64,000 nt of DNA from Anodontia alba (lineage: Eukaryota; Mollusca; Bivalvia; Lucinida; Lucinidae), in NCBI GenBank assembly GCA_964016985.1, contig OZ024833.1, positions 60,897,463 through 60,961,462 of the forward strand, given 5' to 3'. A program made the position numbers and the translations under genes. Below the pieces are notes generated by a model. That model was not told the DNA's origin. It saw only the letters and a list, made by a program, of their open reading frames with translations, and searched no databases. Position 1 is the stretch's first letter. Each line of letters begins with the position of its first letter. Of the stretch, positions 12,097 through 23,542 are shown in pieces.

Positions 12097-12306
12097 CCTC
12101 TTTATAACACGGTTCGTTATAACACGGTTTTGGATATAGCACGGTTCAAAGATGGATCCAAAAAAATGTATAGATTATATTGAAAAATGACCATAAATGG
12201 TCATTTTTCAATATAATCTATACATTTTTGTTTGGATATAACACGTTTGTTTAACTAACACGGATTATGTTATGGACCCCAACCACAATGTTATAAAGGG
12301 TTTGTG
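12097..12306. mobile_element. MITE G1
   Basis: Inverted ends AACCTCTTTATAACACGGTT and ...ATGTTATAAAGGGTTTGTGG. Centre: near-perfect palindrome of about 70 bp around ATTGAAAAATGACCATAAAT / ATTTATGGTCATTTTT-type arms. Confidence 0.72.
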
Positions 12307-12901
12307 GTGTATTGTATCAGTCCTAAATATTCAAACAGACATCCCTCAGCAAAACAATGTACATGTACAATGTACATTCAAACACCTAATTGTCCCATGC
12401 CCAATTATGAAATCAGATTTCATGTGGAACTTTCTTGGGATTTTGTTCAGGTTCCATTGACCAAGTTCCAGCCATGCCCATATTTGATAAAAAGAACACT
12501 AAAAAAAATTTTTTTTCTGTTGACTCTTGGTATGTACAGTGTAGCATTGAGGATGGGAAATTCTCCAAGTTTCTTCAAATGATGGTCCTAGACTGACTTT
12601 TGACCATTATGTCACAAAATCAATTTTGCTTCTCTATACATTTATATGGGAAACTGTTGGAAAGGCGTTGTTCTCAAGTTGTAATAAAGACTAATAACGG
12701 AAACTTGTCGCATTTGATTAGAGTAGAACAAGCTTTCTGTTGAGACCAAAATTTTGATCCTTAGTAGTCTGGAGACCCTCAAAAGGTAAATGACAAACAG
12801 TACAGACCCAGATCTGACACTGCAGAATGTGGTGTCTGATGAAGGTCTCCAATGTTTGCAAATAGTTTAGTCAATTTTCTTGAGAGTCTAAATCACATAA
12901 G

Positions 12902-13209
12902 GCCGGCCTCGGTGGCTCAGTTGGATGCGCCGTCCGACTGGAGACCAGGAGGTCGCGGGTTCAACCCCCGCCGAGGTCGGCAACATTCTTTCGTGGAGAT
13001 TGATCATGAAATATTTTCTACGGTCATTCTCTCCTTTCCGCTGATTCAAGAAGGGCAGTTGTCAGTTTCTGGCGAAAGAATGTGCACAATACTGGTTAAC
13101 CGCTTGGAGGACTAAGCCTGCCCAGTAAATGTGCGGTTAGGCAAACTGACCGCGCTCGACATGACCCCATTGGGTTGACTGGGCCGTAAAACCTCAACAC
13201 AAACAAACA
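12902..13209 (+). mobile_element. SINE family 1, full-length tRNA-headed copy (reference copy)
   Basis: The head has an RNA polymerase III A box (TGGCTCAGTTGG) and a B box (GGGTTCAACCC). The body contains GTGGAGATTGATCATGAAAT and TTTCTGGCGAAAGAATGTGC. The tail is GGGCCGTAAAACCTCAACAC then (AAAC)n. Perfect 12 bp target duplication AAATCACATAAG on both sides. About 308 bp. Confidence 0.93.
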
Positions 13210-13351
13210 AAATCACATAAGCTGAGATCCCTAAGTCTGACATACAAAAAAGTGAAATTTGACTCTTCCAAGATATAGTGTGGGGGAGTTTATTCAGACT
13301 TAAATGGATTAAACCTAACTGACAATAGATTTTTTCTGTTGTGTGTTTCAG

Positions 13352-13474
13352 AAGCTGGTTGTGAAGCCTGATCAGCTGATTAAGAGGCGTGGTAAACTCG
13401 GGCTGATCAAAGCGGGCACTGACTTGGCAGGAGTCAAAGACTGGTTGACAAGCAAGCTAGGGATAGACTTCAAA
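13352..13474 (+). CDS. ACLY: ACLY coding exon 2 (residues 51-91)
   Basis: Encodes KLVVKPDQLIKRRGKLGL and onward to KLGIDFK. The 'VVKPDQLIKRRGK' block is the ATP-grasp nucleotide-binding lysine (K55 here) with the RRG loop, invariant in the family. The acceptor is TTTCAG ending at 13351 and the donor is GTGAGT at 13475. Phase 0 at both ends, 123 nt. The following intron is 29,235 bp, by far the largest in the window. Confidence 0.96.
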
Positions 13475-13520
13475 GTGAGTATTGAACATTCCATAATGCT
13501 AAATATAGCAGATGACTTGT

Positions 13521-13731
13521 TAAACCCTTAAAATGACAAGCAAAAATTGTATCTGATGACATTATAAATTTTTTCTTATTTTTTCAGAGAAAATAGGTAG
13601 ACATTTCATGTGAATTGCCTGCTTGGCAGACAATTCACACAAAATGTCAAGGCTTATTTTCTTTATAAAATGGATAAAAAGTCAAAATGTTGCATGCTGT
13701 GTCTTCTGTAGTTGGTGTTTAAGGGTTGAGG
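13521..13731. mobile_element. MITE C3 (TTAAACCCTTAAAATG ends)
   Basis: Diverged family C copy just after ACLY exon 2. Its centre is a hairpin: TTTCATGTGAATTGCCTGCT / GGCAGACAATTCACAC. Confidence 0.7.
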
Positions 13732-14049
13732 AGGAGTAATTCTAGGATAATTTTCTCCATAAGAAGTGGGTACCCACAATGTATGTTTTTATGGGGAAAT
13801 AAAAAATTATCACAGAATGATCACCAAACAGACTTCCATAAAAGGTTCTTTGGTATATACTTTTCTGAATTCTTCATGAAAGTCTTTTAAGATGTGTTTT
13901 AGGTACTCATTAACTCTTGTCCTGCTGAACCCGGATATGCCCTGCCTTTGCAAATAGTGTAGATACAGATCAGTTGGCTTCTCAAGAAGCCAGCTGATCT
14001 GGATCTGCACTCTTTGTTATTAAGTTTGTGAATTTGTATCAACAACATC

Positions 14050-14650
14050 CTGGTGCAGGCCCCCGTAGCATAGTGGATAAGAGAGCTGACTCTTAATCCA
14101 TTAGGTTTCTCATCACTGTGGTTGGAGCTTTGCTCGGGTCATGTGGGAAAGCCAAGTTCTGCTTGCGGATGGTCAGGTGGTTTTTTCCCCCGATTCTGTG
14201 GTTTTCGTCCACCTTTGATGAACGATTGGCTGGATATAAGCAGTGCTCCAGCTAGCCCTATATAGAGGGGCGGGTCGCCCCTCTTGCCCTCTCCTGCCGC
14301 CCCTCTGCCCTTCTGAAGCTGCTCTCTGTCTTATTTCGACTCAAGACATAAAACCCTACTTTTTGCTGAAAATTTCATGAAAATTGGACCATAATTAAAA
14401 ACAGTTATCAATGTGTAAAGGTCAGTTTCATGTGTATTCTAGTCTGAGGCATTTATTGTGAAATGGGATTATATTTTGTAACATGTCATGATACTTAGCA
14501 TATCACATAGCACAGGATGCCCTCATTCTTCCCGCCACCTCTCTGCCCTAAAATCCTAGCTGGAGCATTGATAAGTGAAATATTCTTGAAAGGGCTGTTA
14601 AACCCAAATAAAAAAAAACAAAAACAAAAAAAAAACAAAAAACAATCAAC
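14050..14650 (+). mobile_element. tRNA-Lys-like SINE (family 3), split by a small DNA element
   Basis: The head GCCCCCGTAGCATAGTGGAT and GCTGACTCTTAATCCATTAG resembles a Lys tRNA with a CUU-type anticodon loop, followed by a B-box remnant. The tail is A-rich. The whole is inserted in a family A MITE with ATCAACAAC on both sides, and is itself interrupted at 14241-14570. Confidence 0.82.
14241..14570. mobile_element. 330 bp TIR element inside the family 3 SINE
   Basis: Ends CAGTGCTCCAGCTAG and CTAGCTGGAGCATTG are inverted repeats. The 5 bp ATAAG is duplicated on both sides, and the SINE copy at 48890 shows the uninterrupted sequence GATATAAGTGAAATATTC. The superfamily is uncertain (CAGTG ends recall hAT, but the duplication is only 5 bp). 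Confidence 0.78.
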
Positions 14651-14968
14651 AACCTGGATCAAATAATATGATTGGCTTAAAATTAGAAGTGGGTGTGGCA
14701 TCTTAATTTATTCAGCATGACAAGGGTTAAAACTAACAGGTTGAAGTGATCCTGTTGGTGTTGTTTCAACAAAGCTCCGGCAGTGATCCTGGTAAAATGG
14801 TGTCCATCTTTTGTAACTCTGGATAAACCACTTACTAACTGAACGGATTTGAAACTTTCTTGTTTCTCTATGAAAATGTGTAATGTGGGTACTCATTAAA
14901 ATCAATTCAGTAAGTTCTAATAGGTAGTTTTGAGTATACAACATATAGAAAAACGATTGGTGAATGTG

Positions 14969-15231
14969 ATCAGGAGTGTGCGGGTTTGACCCCTGCCCGG
15001 TCAGGCATTAGTTCATGGAGATTGATCATGAAATATTTTCTGTGGTCACTCTGTCTCTTCCACTGATTCAAGCTGGGCATGTCCGTTTCTGGAGAAAGAA
15101 TATGCACGATGTTGGTTAACTGCTAAGAGGACTAAGTCTGCCCAGTAAAAGTGTGGTTAGGTAAACTGGCAGAGCTCAACATGACCCCTATGGGTTGACT
15201 GGGCCATAAAACCTCATCACAAACAAACATA
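14969..15231 (+). mobile_element. SINE family 1, old copy
   Basis: The B box remnant GGGTTTGACCCCTGCC and the body and tail are recognisable with many substitutions. The head is damaged and no clear duplication remains. Confidence 0.8.
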
Positions 15232-15357
15232 TGATTTAACTGGCTACCTCTCTTATCTCATGATATGACTTTATATTTTATCTTTCATTTTCCAATCATC
15301 AGAATAGATTAATTTTCAAGGGGAATAAGCTCTGTCCCTTCTACACAAGAAGGAATT

Positions 15358-15537
15358 TTAACCCTTGTCCTGCTGAACCAGGATATACCCTGCCTTTGCA
15401 GAAGCCAACTGATCTGGATCTGCACTGTTTGTCAATAAGAATATGAATTATTATCAACAACCTGGATCAAGTAATCGGATTGGCTGAAAATTACAAGTGG
15501 GCGTGGCATCTTAATTTATTCAGAAGACAAGGGTTAA
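15358..15537 (+). mobile_element. MITE A2, left palindrome arm deleted
   Basis: Both inverted ends and TTAA remain. The left half of the central palindrome is missing. Confidence 0.85.
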
Positions 15538-15650
15538 AGTAGACACTTTTTTCAGAAACTGCTGAGTGTGCAGATGAGCAAATTGGAATTACAAAAGTTT
15601 GTTTTCCATGTTGAAAATGGCAGACAATCTATCAAGCCTATGGAGTCCCA

Positions 15651-15863
15651 TTAACCCTTGTCCTGCTGAATAAATTAAGATGCCATGCCCGCTTCTAATT
15701 TTCAGCCAATCAAATTGCTTGATCCAGGTTGTTGACACAAATTCACATACTTAATGACAAACAGTGCAGATCCAGATCAGTTGGCTTCTTCAGAAGCCAA
15801 CTGATCTGGATCTACACTGTTTGTAAAGGTAGGGCATATCTGGGTTCAGCAGGACAGGGTTAA
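15651..15863 (-). mobile_element. MITE A3, reverse orientation
   Basis: Complete, TTAA both sides. Palindrome around TTGGCTTCTTCAGAAGCCAA. Confidence 0.88.
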
Positions 15864-15903
15864 ATGGTACACTTTGTGAAATATAATATGCCAGTTGATT
15901 TCC

Positions 15904-16108
15904 TTAACACTTAGCACTCTGGGTAAAAGTTTCAGCAGTTGACAAATTGGTGATATTTTCTCATTTTTCCCAGAAAACAGGTTTTGGCATTTCCTGCAAA
16001 TTGTCTCAAGTGGAGACAATTTGCATGAAATCTGGTTTTCTGGGGAAAATAGCAAAATATCACCAATTTGCTATCTGCTGAATTAGCCCAGAGAGTGGTA
16101 AAGGTTGA
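15904..16108. mobile_element. MITE D1
   Basis: Left end TTAACACTTAGCACTCTGGG, right end CCCAGAGAGTGGTAAAGG. The centre is the hairpin CCCAGAAAACAGGTTTTGGC / GAAATCTGGTTTTCTGGGG with the loop at CAAGTGGAGACAATTTGC. Confidence 0.8.
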
Positions 16109-16227
16109 AATGTTAAATGTAATAATTAATGTCAAATAACCCATATTTTTACATTTACAAAATACCTGTAAGAAGGCAATCAGCTGTATTGATGATGAAA
16201 TCCTTGATAACTGCAAGTAAGCTCCAG

Positions 16228-16441
16228 TTAACCCTTGTCCTGCTGAATAAATTAAGATGCCACACCCATTTCTGATTTTCAGCCAATCAGATTACTTGAT
16301 CCAGGGTGTTGATATAAATTCACATACTTAATGGCAAACAGTGCAGATCCAGATCAGTTGGCTTCTTCAGAAGCCAACTGATCTGGATCTACACTGTTTG
16401 CAAAGGCAGGGTATATCCGGGTTCAGCAGGACAAGGGTTAA
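16228..16441 (-). mobile_element. MITE A4, reverse orientation
   Basis: Complete, TTAA both sides, palindrome intact. Confidence 0.9.
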
Positions 16442-16589
16442 GGTTATAATTTACTTAATAGTTTACATAATGTAGGCTATATATTTTTATGCCCCCGTCT
16501 GCTGAAGGCAGTAGTGCCTGTGGGACATATAGTGTTGCACAGTGATGTTAGGTCCGTACATGCATTTCACTTTAGTAATCAACAAATGT

Positions 16590-16803
16590 TTAACCCTTGT
16601 CCTGCTGAGCCCGGATATACCCTGCCTTTGCAAACAGTGTAGATCCAGATCAGTTGGCTTCTGAAGAAGCCAACTGATCTGGATCTGCACTGTTTGCCAT
16701 TAAGTATGTGAATCTATATCAACAACCTTGATCAAGTAATCTGATTGGCTGAAAATTAGAAATGGGTGTGGCTTCTTAATTTATTCAGCAGGACAAGGGT
16801 TAA
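16590..16803 (+). mobile_element. MITE A5
   Basis: Complete, TTAA both sides. It lies within HINE-like element 8. Confidence 0.9.
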
Positions 16804-16860
16804 GTTTACATTTAAATTTACATTGACATTTATGTTTTCTCTTGAAGGTCATAACTTGGG

Positions 16861-17168
16861 TCGGTGAAACACTTTCTGATCGACTGCATTGAATTCTCTC
16901 ATATGCGACGTCAATTCTTCCAAACAAATGACATGAGATACTTATTTGAAAATGTACCGACTGATAACATACTTATGTTTTTAAAACACATCAATCTTTT
17001 TAACAAAGTATAACTGCTTTAATTTTTAAATTTGTTCTAGTTTTACATTCAATGCATATATGACTTATCATTATAATCGTTTCATTACAGAACCATGTTA
17101 GTTCACCATTTTTGACGCAAATGACCCTCATGGGTTGATGCGTCGTTAAACCTGAACTCATCATCATC
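16861..17168 (+). mobile_element. SINE-like element (family 5) ending in (CAT)n
   Basis: The body CTGCATTGAATTCTCTCAT leads to ATGACCCTCATGGGTTGATG then CGTCGTTAAAC and (CATCAT)n. Flanked by ATAACTTGGG on both sides. The second copy at 52750 defines its length. Confidence 0.78.
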
Positions 17169-17358
17169 ATAACTTGGGTACCTTTTATGCTAGGAGGTTT
17201 GGTATGCTACATGCACTTACCCAGACCTAAACCTTCAACTCTGTGCTAGAGTTGGCCCTGGGTCATGGCTTGGGGTGGGGCCAGAGGTCCAAAGGTTGGG
17301 ACATTTGTGTACTTTGGACATGTCTAGTTTTTAGCCATTGTGATCAGTCAGTGAGTAT

Positions 17359-17503
17359 CGGTTTCTGGCGAAAGAATGTGCACAATACTGGTTAACCGCT
17401 TAGAGGACTAAGCCTGCCCAGTAAAAGTGTGGTTAGGTAAACTGATGGCGCTCGACATGGCCCCATTGGGATGACTGGGCCGTAAAACCTCAACACAAAC
17501 AAA
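17359..17503 (+). mobile_element. SINE family 1, 5'-truncated copy
   Basis: Begins at CGGTTTCTGGCGAAAGAATG and keeps the tail. Flanked by CAGTGAGTAT on both sides. It lies just upstream of tandem array 2. Confidence 0.87.
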
Positions 17504-17513
17504 CAGTGAGTAT

Positions 17514-19165
17514 TGGGGAAACTTGCAGATCAGAAATAGCTAAAATCTCCAAGATGGCCACTATGGCTGCAATCTTGAAAAACTATTTTGGGCTTCTCCT
17601 GAACCGAAAGGCCAGTTGACTCAAACTTGGTAAGAAGTATTGTGGCAACTTGTCAATCAAAGATAGCTAAAATCATTCTGATGGAAAATCCAAGATAGCG
17701 CCATGGCTGCCATCTTGAAAAAAATATTTTACGTTTCTTTTCCTGAAACAAAAGGCCAATTGACTCGAAACTTGGTAGGAAGTATCGGATCAACTTCTTG
17801 ATAAAAAATAGCTAAAATCATTCCGATTGGAAATCCAGGATGGTCGCCATGGATGCCATCTTGAAAAAATATTTTGCGCTTCTTCTCCTGAAACAAAAGG
17901 CCAATTGACTCAAAACTGGGTAAGAAATATCAGGGCAAGTTGTAGATGAAAAATATCTAAAATTGTTCCCATAGGAAATCCAAGGTAGCCGTCATGGCAG
18001 CCATCTTGAAAATCTATATTGTGCTTTTTCTCCTGAACCGAGAGGACAACTGACTAGAAACTTGGTTGGAAGTATCTGGATGACTTGTAGATCAAAAATA
18101 GCTAAAATAGTTTCATAGTTTCGATTGAAATCCAAGAAGGCCACCATGGCCGCCATCTTGAAAATATATTTTGTGGTTCTTCTCCTGAACCAAAAGGCCA
18201 ACTGACTCAAAAATGGGTAGGAAATATTGGGATGGCTTGTCGATCAAAAATAGCTAAAATTATTCAGTGGAGAAGGCTGCCATCTTGAAAATATATTTCG
18301 CGCTCCTCCTCCTGAACTGAAAGGCCAATTAACTTGACACATGGTAGGATGTATCGGGGCAAGTTGTAGATCAGAAATAGCTAAAATCATTCCCATTGAA
18401 AATCCAAGATGGCCACCATGGCTGCCGTCTTGAAATCTGTTCTGCACTTCTTCTCCTGAACCAAAAGGCCAATTGACTCAAAACTTAGCGAGTAGTATCG
18501 GGTCAGTATGTAGATCAGAAATAGCTTAACTGGTTCTGATTGGACATCCAAGATGGCATCCATGGCTGCCGTCTTGAACATCTATTTTGCGCTTCTTCTC
18601 CTGAACCAAAAGGCCAATTGACTCTTAAATTGGTAGGAATATCAGGGCAACTTGTAGATCAGCTAAAATTCTACAGGTCAGAAATCCAAGATGGCTTCCA
18701 TGACCGCCATCTTGAAAATCTATTTTGTCCTTATTCTCCTGAACAGAAAGGCCAGTTGACTCGAAACCTGGTAGGAAGTATAGGGATGACTTAAAGGTCA
18801 AAAATAGCTAAAAACATTCTGATTTGAAATCCAAGATGGCCGCTGTCTTGAAAATCTGTTTCGAAGTACTTCTCCTTAACAGAGAGGCCAACTGATTCCA
18901 ATCTTGATTGGAAGTATTAGGGTGATTTGTAAATCAAAAATAGCTAAAATAGTTCCGATTGAAAATCCAGGATGGCCACCATGTTTGCCATCTTTACAAT
19001 CTATTTCAAACCTCTTCTCCTAAACTGAAAGGCCAACTGACTCAAAACTTCATTGGAAGTATCGACTTGACGTTCAAATTACAGCCTTGAGATAAAAAAA
19101 TGGCCTCACCTAGGGCTTAGCTGATAGTAGAGCAATACAGGGCCGTCTTGGCCCTCTTGTTTTAT
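17514..19165 (+). mobile_element. HINE/pearl-like tandem-repeat element 2
   Basis: Eleven or so units of about 145 bp (anchor GCCATCTTGAAAA from 17564 to 18986; also AATAGCTAAAATCATTCC). The tail carries the hairpin AGGGCCGTCTTGGCCCT followed by CTTGTTTT, the same tail design as element 3. The head is not clear. Confidence 0.7.
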
Positions 19166-19278
19166 TTTTGCACCAAAACTGCTTGTGGGTACACGTTTTC
19201 TTTGTCTCACTGATGTAATTCTAAAAGCACCCTCAAAGTTGGGCAGTTCAAATAAATACCCACAAGATATGTTTTCTT

Positions 19279-19562
19279 GGGTGGTTGGGTGATGCAATGG
19301 TGTTGTGAATCTTATATCACTGGGCTTCCAACTGATATTGGCTTACAGTTGCCTGCTATCTTTGCAGCAGGTAATGGTAGAGGAGGAATGTTTTTATTTC
19401 TTCTGTTTCTTCACAGTTATTGATTTTCCATTCTCCCCTGTCCCTCTCTTTCATCTCCTCTACTATCGCTTATATCTCTCTTCTCCCTTTCTCTGGAAGA
19501 TGACACAAAATGACCCACAAGGGTAGATGTGTCATTAAGCCCCAACACATCAATCAGTCAAT
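19279..19562 (+). mobile_element. SINE family 2 copy
   Basis: Diverged full-length copy. Target duplication ATATGTTTTCTT on the left and ATATGTTTCCTT on the right. It lands directly after an old hairpin MITE. Confidence 0.82.
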
Positions 19563-19710
19563 AATATATGTTTCCTTATCTGGATCCATCATCACTCTGT
19601 TGATTTGGTTACACTCTGGTCAGATAGCAGGGAGGTGATGAAAGGGAATGCTTGTTAAGATGAAAAGCTGGCAACAGTTCAAACTGTTAGCTCGGGTCTG
19701 CTTGGTCAAC

Positions 19711-19943
19711 TTAACCCTTTAAAATGCTAAGAAAACCTGCATCTGAAAATGTCGTCTGCTGAATATTCTTGCAAACTTTTCAAACCTACTTTTGCATACA
19801 GGCAAACAGTATGGACCCTGATCAGACTGCTCCTAGAGGAACAGTCTGATCAGGGTCCACACTGTTTGCCAAAATGACTTTTAAAATCACAAGCAGATGA
19901 CAAAGCAGACGCCAATTGTTGTGATTGGCAGTTTAAGGGTTAA
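19711..19943. mobile_element. MITE B1 (TTAA-flanked)
   Basis: Inverted ends TTAACCCTTTAAAATGC... and ...GGCAGTTTAAGGGTTAA. The central palindrome GCAAACAGTATGGACCCTGA / TCAGGGTCCACACTGTTTGC is related in wording to the family A and H centres. Confidence 0.82.
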
Positions 19944-20672
19944 GTAGCACAGAACCCAACAAAAGAAGGAAAGAAAAAGTGAATAGCAAGAAACATCAAG
20001 TACCTAATTGCTGTATGTTCATCATGCAAGAAGCATAAGATAAGCTTTGTCAGACAGACTTAAGGCTTTACTCAATTTCAAGGAGTATTTGCTGGAGGTG
20101 AAAAAGTAATTATAATTTAAATTCCAATTTCAAAAGTGAAAGCACCCAGGGGCAGTGTATAATTAAACTCTTCCCGGTCATAACTGAAACATTTTAGTAT
20201 AACTACTTCGTATTGTTCATAATAATACTTTTTTGGTTTAACATGTTTAATATAGTTGTTTTTCTGTGATAAGAGGTGTAGAAAATCCTAGCTCTCTTGC
20301 ATAAGATATCTCTACTTTTGCCTACTTTTTCTAAGGACTGCGTTTGAAAACTTGTATCTGAAAAGAGTGACCCTTGAGCAATTGGTCTGCCATAAGGTAG
20401 TTTGCACTTTGAAAACAAGATCTTATAGTTTTTTTAAACACTTGATTGGACATTAGGATTGGACAGCTAAATATTTTTGCCAATGGCAAAACAAACATAA
20501 CATTTTTTTTTTGTCAGGGTATTTTTTCTGAAATTGTCTAAGCAAACAGTTTTATGTAATTTTATCTAAATTACCAAATAAAGTTATATAATTCTATTAA
20601 CCCATTTTAGTCTGGAGACCCCCAAAAGGGGCAATTGGCAAACAATGCAGACCCCACACATTGTCATTTTCT

Positions 20673-20850
20673 CCCTTCCATTGATTTAATAAGGGCAACT
20701 GTCAGTTTCTGGCAAAAGAATGTGTACAAGTACGGGTATAGAAATAGAAGGCTCAATCTGCCCAGGAAAAGTGTGGTTAGGTAAACTGACTGGCTCAACA
20801 TGACTTTAATAATGTTAACTGGGCCAATAAACTCCAAGCCAATCAAAAAA
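20673..20850 (+). mobile_element. SINE family 1, old truncated copy
   Basis: TGTCAGTTTCTGGCAAAAGA and AAAGTGTGGTTAGGTAAACT mark the family. The tail is altered to CCAAGCCAATC. Confidence 0.7.
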
Positions 20851-21075
20851 CATGGTACTAGTAGGTGAAATTTTAAAATAGCCTAATAACCCTAAGTAAT
20901 GGGACAGATAGGTCTTTGCAAACAGTGTAGACTTGGATTAGATGCTGCAGAATGTGGCATCTAATCAGGGTCTACACTGTTTGCTGTGCATACAGCAGTA
21001 TTTTAGACACATCAAGAGATAGTAAAAAGGACTACTTTAATTTTAGGACGAGTATGGGAAGTAGATAAGGTGAGT

Positions 21076-21290
21076 GGGCCCCCGTAGCCTAGTGGATAGG
21101 AGAGTTGACTCTTAATCCATTAGGTTTCTCACCCCTTTAGTTCAAGCCTCACTTGGGTCACACGTGGGAAAGCCAAGTTCTGCTTACGGATGGTCAGGTG
21201 GTTTTTACCTGGCTTCTCCGGTTTTTGTCCACCTTTGATGAATGATCGGCTCGATATAAGTCTCCCCCCCACCCCCCCAAAAAAAAAACA
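21076..21290 (+). mobile_element. tRNA-Lys-like SINE (family 3) copy
   Basis: GCCCCCGTAGCCTAGTGGAT and GACTCTTAATCCATTAGG mark the head. It runs to GATCGGCTCGATATAAG then an A-rich tail. It interrupts a family H MITE. Confidence 0.83.
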
Positions 21291-21294
21291 AAAA

Positions 21295-21500
21295 AACATA
21301 AGATGCATAGCTACAGGTAAGAGGGGGTATCCACTTAATTTTTTTCTTATTTCTCGATGAAAACATATGTTGTGGGTACTCATTAGAAGAGGCGCTTTTA
21401 ATGAGTACCCACAATATATGTTTTTGTTGAGAAATAAGAAAGATATCAGCATTTTTCGGATGAAAAAAGCGCCTTATCTGTTGCTATGAAGGTGTCCCAG
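21295..21500. mobile_element. MITE E (hairpin family) copy
   Basis: Family E: outer GATAAGGCGC/GCGCCTTATC-type ends and a central hairpin AACATATGTTGTGGGTACTC / GAGTACCCACAATATATGTT. This copy sits between a family 3 SINE and the right end of a family H MITE. Confidence 0.68.
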
Positions 21501-21680
21501 TACTTAGGGTTATTGGTAATTTATGTTTAGCCCTGGGCTTTAGCCCATCTACAGTAAATAAAGTTCTAGAAGAGCTGTGTCTCCAATGTGTAGTGCAATA
21601 GCTCCATAAAAGCTGAGGACTTAAGAATGCTTGATGTTAATTCTGGGATAGTTTCTTCATTTCTCTATAAAATCATACAC

Positions 21681-21889
21681 AGTAGCTTTTGTCATGCTGA
21701 ATAAATTAAGATACCACGCCCACTTCTAATTTTCAGCCAATGAGTTTACTTGATCCGGGTTGTCAGTTCAAATACTGAATGGCAGACAGTGCAGATCTAG
21801 ATCAGTTGGCTTCTTCAGAAGCCAACTGATCTGGATCTACATTGTTTGCAAAGACAGGGCATGTCTGGGTTCAGCAGGACTAGGGTTAA
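21681..21889 (-). mobile_element. MITE A6, left edge decayed
   Basis: The left end reads GCTTTTGTCATGCTGAA. The right end and TTAA are intact. Confidence 0.8.
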
Positions 21890-22053
21890 GAATGCTTGAT
21901 GGTAATTCTAGGATAGTTTCTCCCATTTTGCCATTAAAACATACATTGTAAGCATGCCAAGATGCTTTTAATGAGTACCCACAACACAAAATTATATAGA
22001 GAAATATGAAAAATAATCCCAGTATTATCTTCTGTAAAATTGGGATATTTCTG

Positions 22054-22270
22054 TATTTACCTGAAATATTTGGACACCCTAACCTCTTACCATACTCATC
22101 CTAAAATTTTAACCAGTAAATTTTTGCTATCTTTTTATGTGTCTAAAGACTCTTGATTGAGAGACAAACAGTAAAGACCCAAATCAGATGCCACATTCTT
22201 TGGCATCTGATCTGAGACCACACTGTTTGCTAAGGCCTATCTGTCTGAATATTTTGAGTAAACATGGTAT
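22054..22270. mobile_element. MITE H3
   Basis: TGAAATATTTGGACACCCTA to GAATATTTTGAGTAAAC. The palindrome runs from ACAAACAGTAAAGACCC to GAGACCACACTGTTTGC. Confidence 0.68.
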
Positions 22271-22635
22271 TTAGGGTGATAAGAAGTGTATAAATATTTA
22301 GGGACAAAAGGATACCAACTACCCTACCAGTGCCTTGGTTATTGACACTTTTTCTGTTGACTGGACAGCCATTTTGCCATGTCTAATTGAATCCTGAGGG
22401 CATTGCAGTTTTTGAATAGGGATGTTCATTTGGTTGTAAAATGTTATGATAACATATTTATGCCAAATTCTAATATTTTCAACAAACAGGATCTCTATCA
22501 GACAAAAAGATGCACACTAAATAAACATGTCAACAGATTATATTTTGAAATATACTAACAGAAAAACAACAAGGCAAGTTTTCTTTTCGAGTAAAATAAT
22601 AGAAACACTTAAATGATTTTGATCCATTGTTTTAA

Positions 22636-22849
22636 TTAACCCTTGTCCTGCTGAACCCGGATATACCCTGCCTTTGCAAACAGTGTAGATCCAGATCAGT
22701 TGGCTTCTGAAGAAGCCAACTGATCTGGATCTGCACTGTTTGCCATTAAGTATGTGAATTGAAAGCAAAAATCTGGATCAAGTAATCTGATTGGCTGAAA
22801 ATTAGAAGTGGGCGTGGCATCTTAATTTATTCAGCAGGACAAGGGTTAA
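22636..22849 (+). mobile_element. MITE A7
   Basis: Complete copy close to consensus, TTAA both sides. Confidence 0.92.
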
Positions 22850-23233
22850 TGTATGTGTGCTTTGAACAATTTTGACCGAGTTTTAATCCTATAACAGTTA
22901 GCATGTCCATACGGATGTTCTAACATAGACAGCCTATGCCATTTCTAAAATCTGATCAATAACGTGTGTGCCCGAACTTGTGTTTTTTATTTCCGTTAGT
23001 ATATATATTTTTTTTTTATTTTTCCAAAATGTATGGATTGTGTAACCCCGAATAGAGTAATTGGCAAACAGTGTAGACTCAGATCAGATGCTGCAGAATG
23101 TGGGATCTGATCAAGGTCCTCACTGTTTTCATTATGATTAACTACAGGAATTTCTGTAAAACATAGTACATAATAATAAAAACTAATCAGACAACCTGCA
23201 ATTAGAAATAGGCAGGTCCACAAGGAGTCTTGG

Positions 23234-23542
23234 GTCGGCCTGGGTGGCTCAGTTGGATGCGCATCCGACTGGAGACCAGGATGTCATGGGTTTGACCCCT
23301 ACTGAGGTCCGCAACATTCTTTTGTGGAGATTGATCATGAAATATTTTCTATGGTCATTCGTTCCCTTCCGCTGATTCAAGAAGGGCAGTTGTCAGTTTC
23401 TGGCAAAAGAATGTACACGATACTGGTTAACCACTTAGAGGACTAAGTCTGCCCAGTAAACATGTGGTTAGGTAAACTGACCACGCTCAACATGACCCCA
23501 TTGGGTTGACTGGGCCGTAAAACCTCAACACTAACAAACAAA
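23234..23542 (+). mobile_element. SINE family 1, full copy
   Basis: Complete head to tail with moderate divergence. Target duplication CAAGGAGTCTTGG on both sides. Confidence 0.9.

Larger units (their letters stand above)
13910..14730 (+). mobile_element. MITE A1 (TTAA-flanked, piggyBac-like), split by SINE family 3
   Basis: Family A consensus: TTAACCCTTGTCCTGCTGAA inverted ends, about 213 bp, TTAA at both edges, and an internal near-perfect palindrome built on CAGTGTAGATCCAGATCAG and AGAAGCCAACTGATCTGG. In this copy a SINE (14050-14650) interrupts the right arm. CCC-ended termini and TTAA are piggyBac features (established knowledge); no transposase is present. Confidence 0.85.
16484..17335 (+). 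mobile_element. HINE/pearl-like element 8, short and interrupted
   Basis: The head TATGCCCCCGTCTGCTGAAG resembles that of element 5. The tail TTTGGACATGTCTAGTTTTT (about 17315) resembles the 31860 tail. It is interrupted by MITE A5 (16590-16803) and SINE family 5 (16861-17168). Little else remains. Confidence 0.45.
20887..21513. mobile_element. MITE H2, split by SINE family 3 and MITE E
   Basis: AACCCTAAGTAATGGGACAG on the left and GTCCCAGTACTTAGGGTTA on the right are inverted. The palindrome GCAAACAGTGTAGACTTGGA / GGGTCTACACTGTTTGC lies at 20928-20983. Confidence 0.7.

Noticed and set aside
12905..12980. Possible functional tRNA gene
   Set aside because: A and B boxes are present but the cloverleaf is incomplete and the segment is the head of a dispersed SINE with target duplication.
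12852..13115. ORF with VAQLDAPSDWRPGGRGFNPR, also at 29968, 48198 and 61725
   Set aside because: Translation of the tRNA-like head of SINE family 1.
14058..14135. Possible tRNA-Lys gene
   Set aside because: Lys-like anticodon loop, but mismatched stems and a shared SINE body downstream in three copies.
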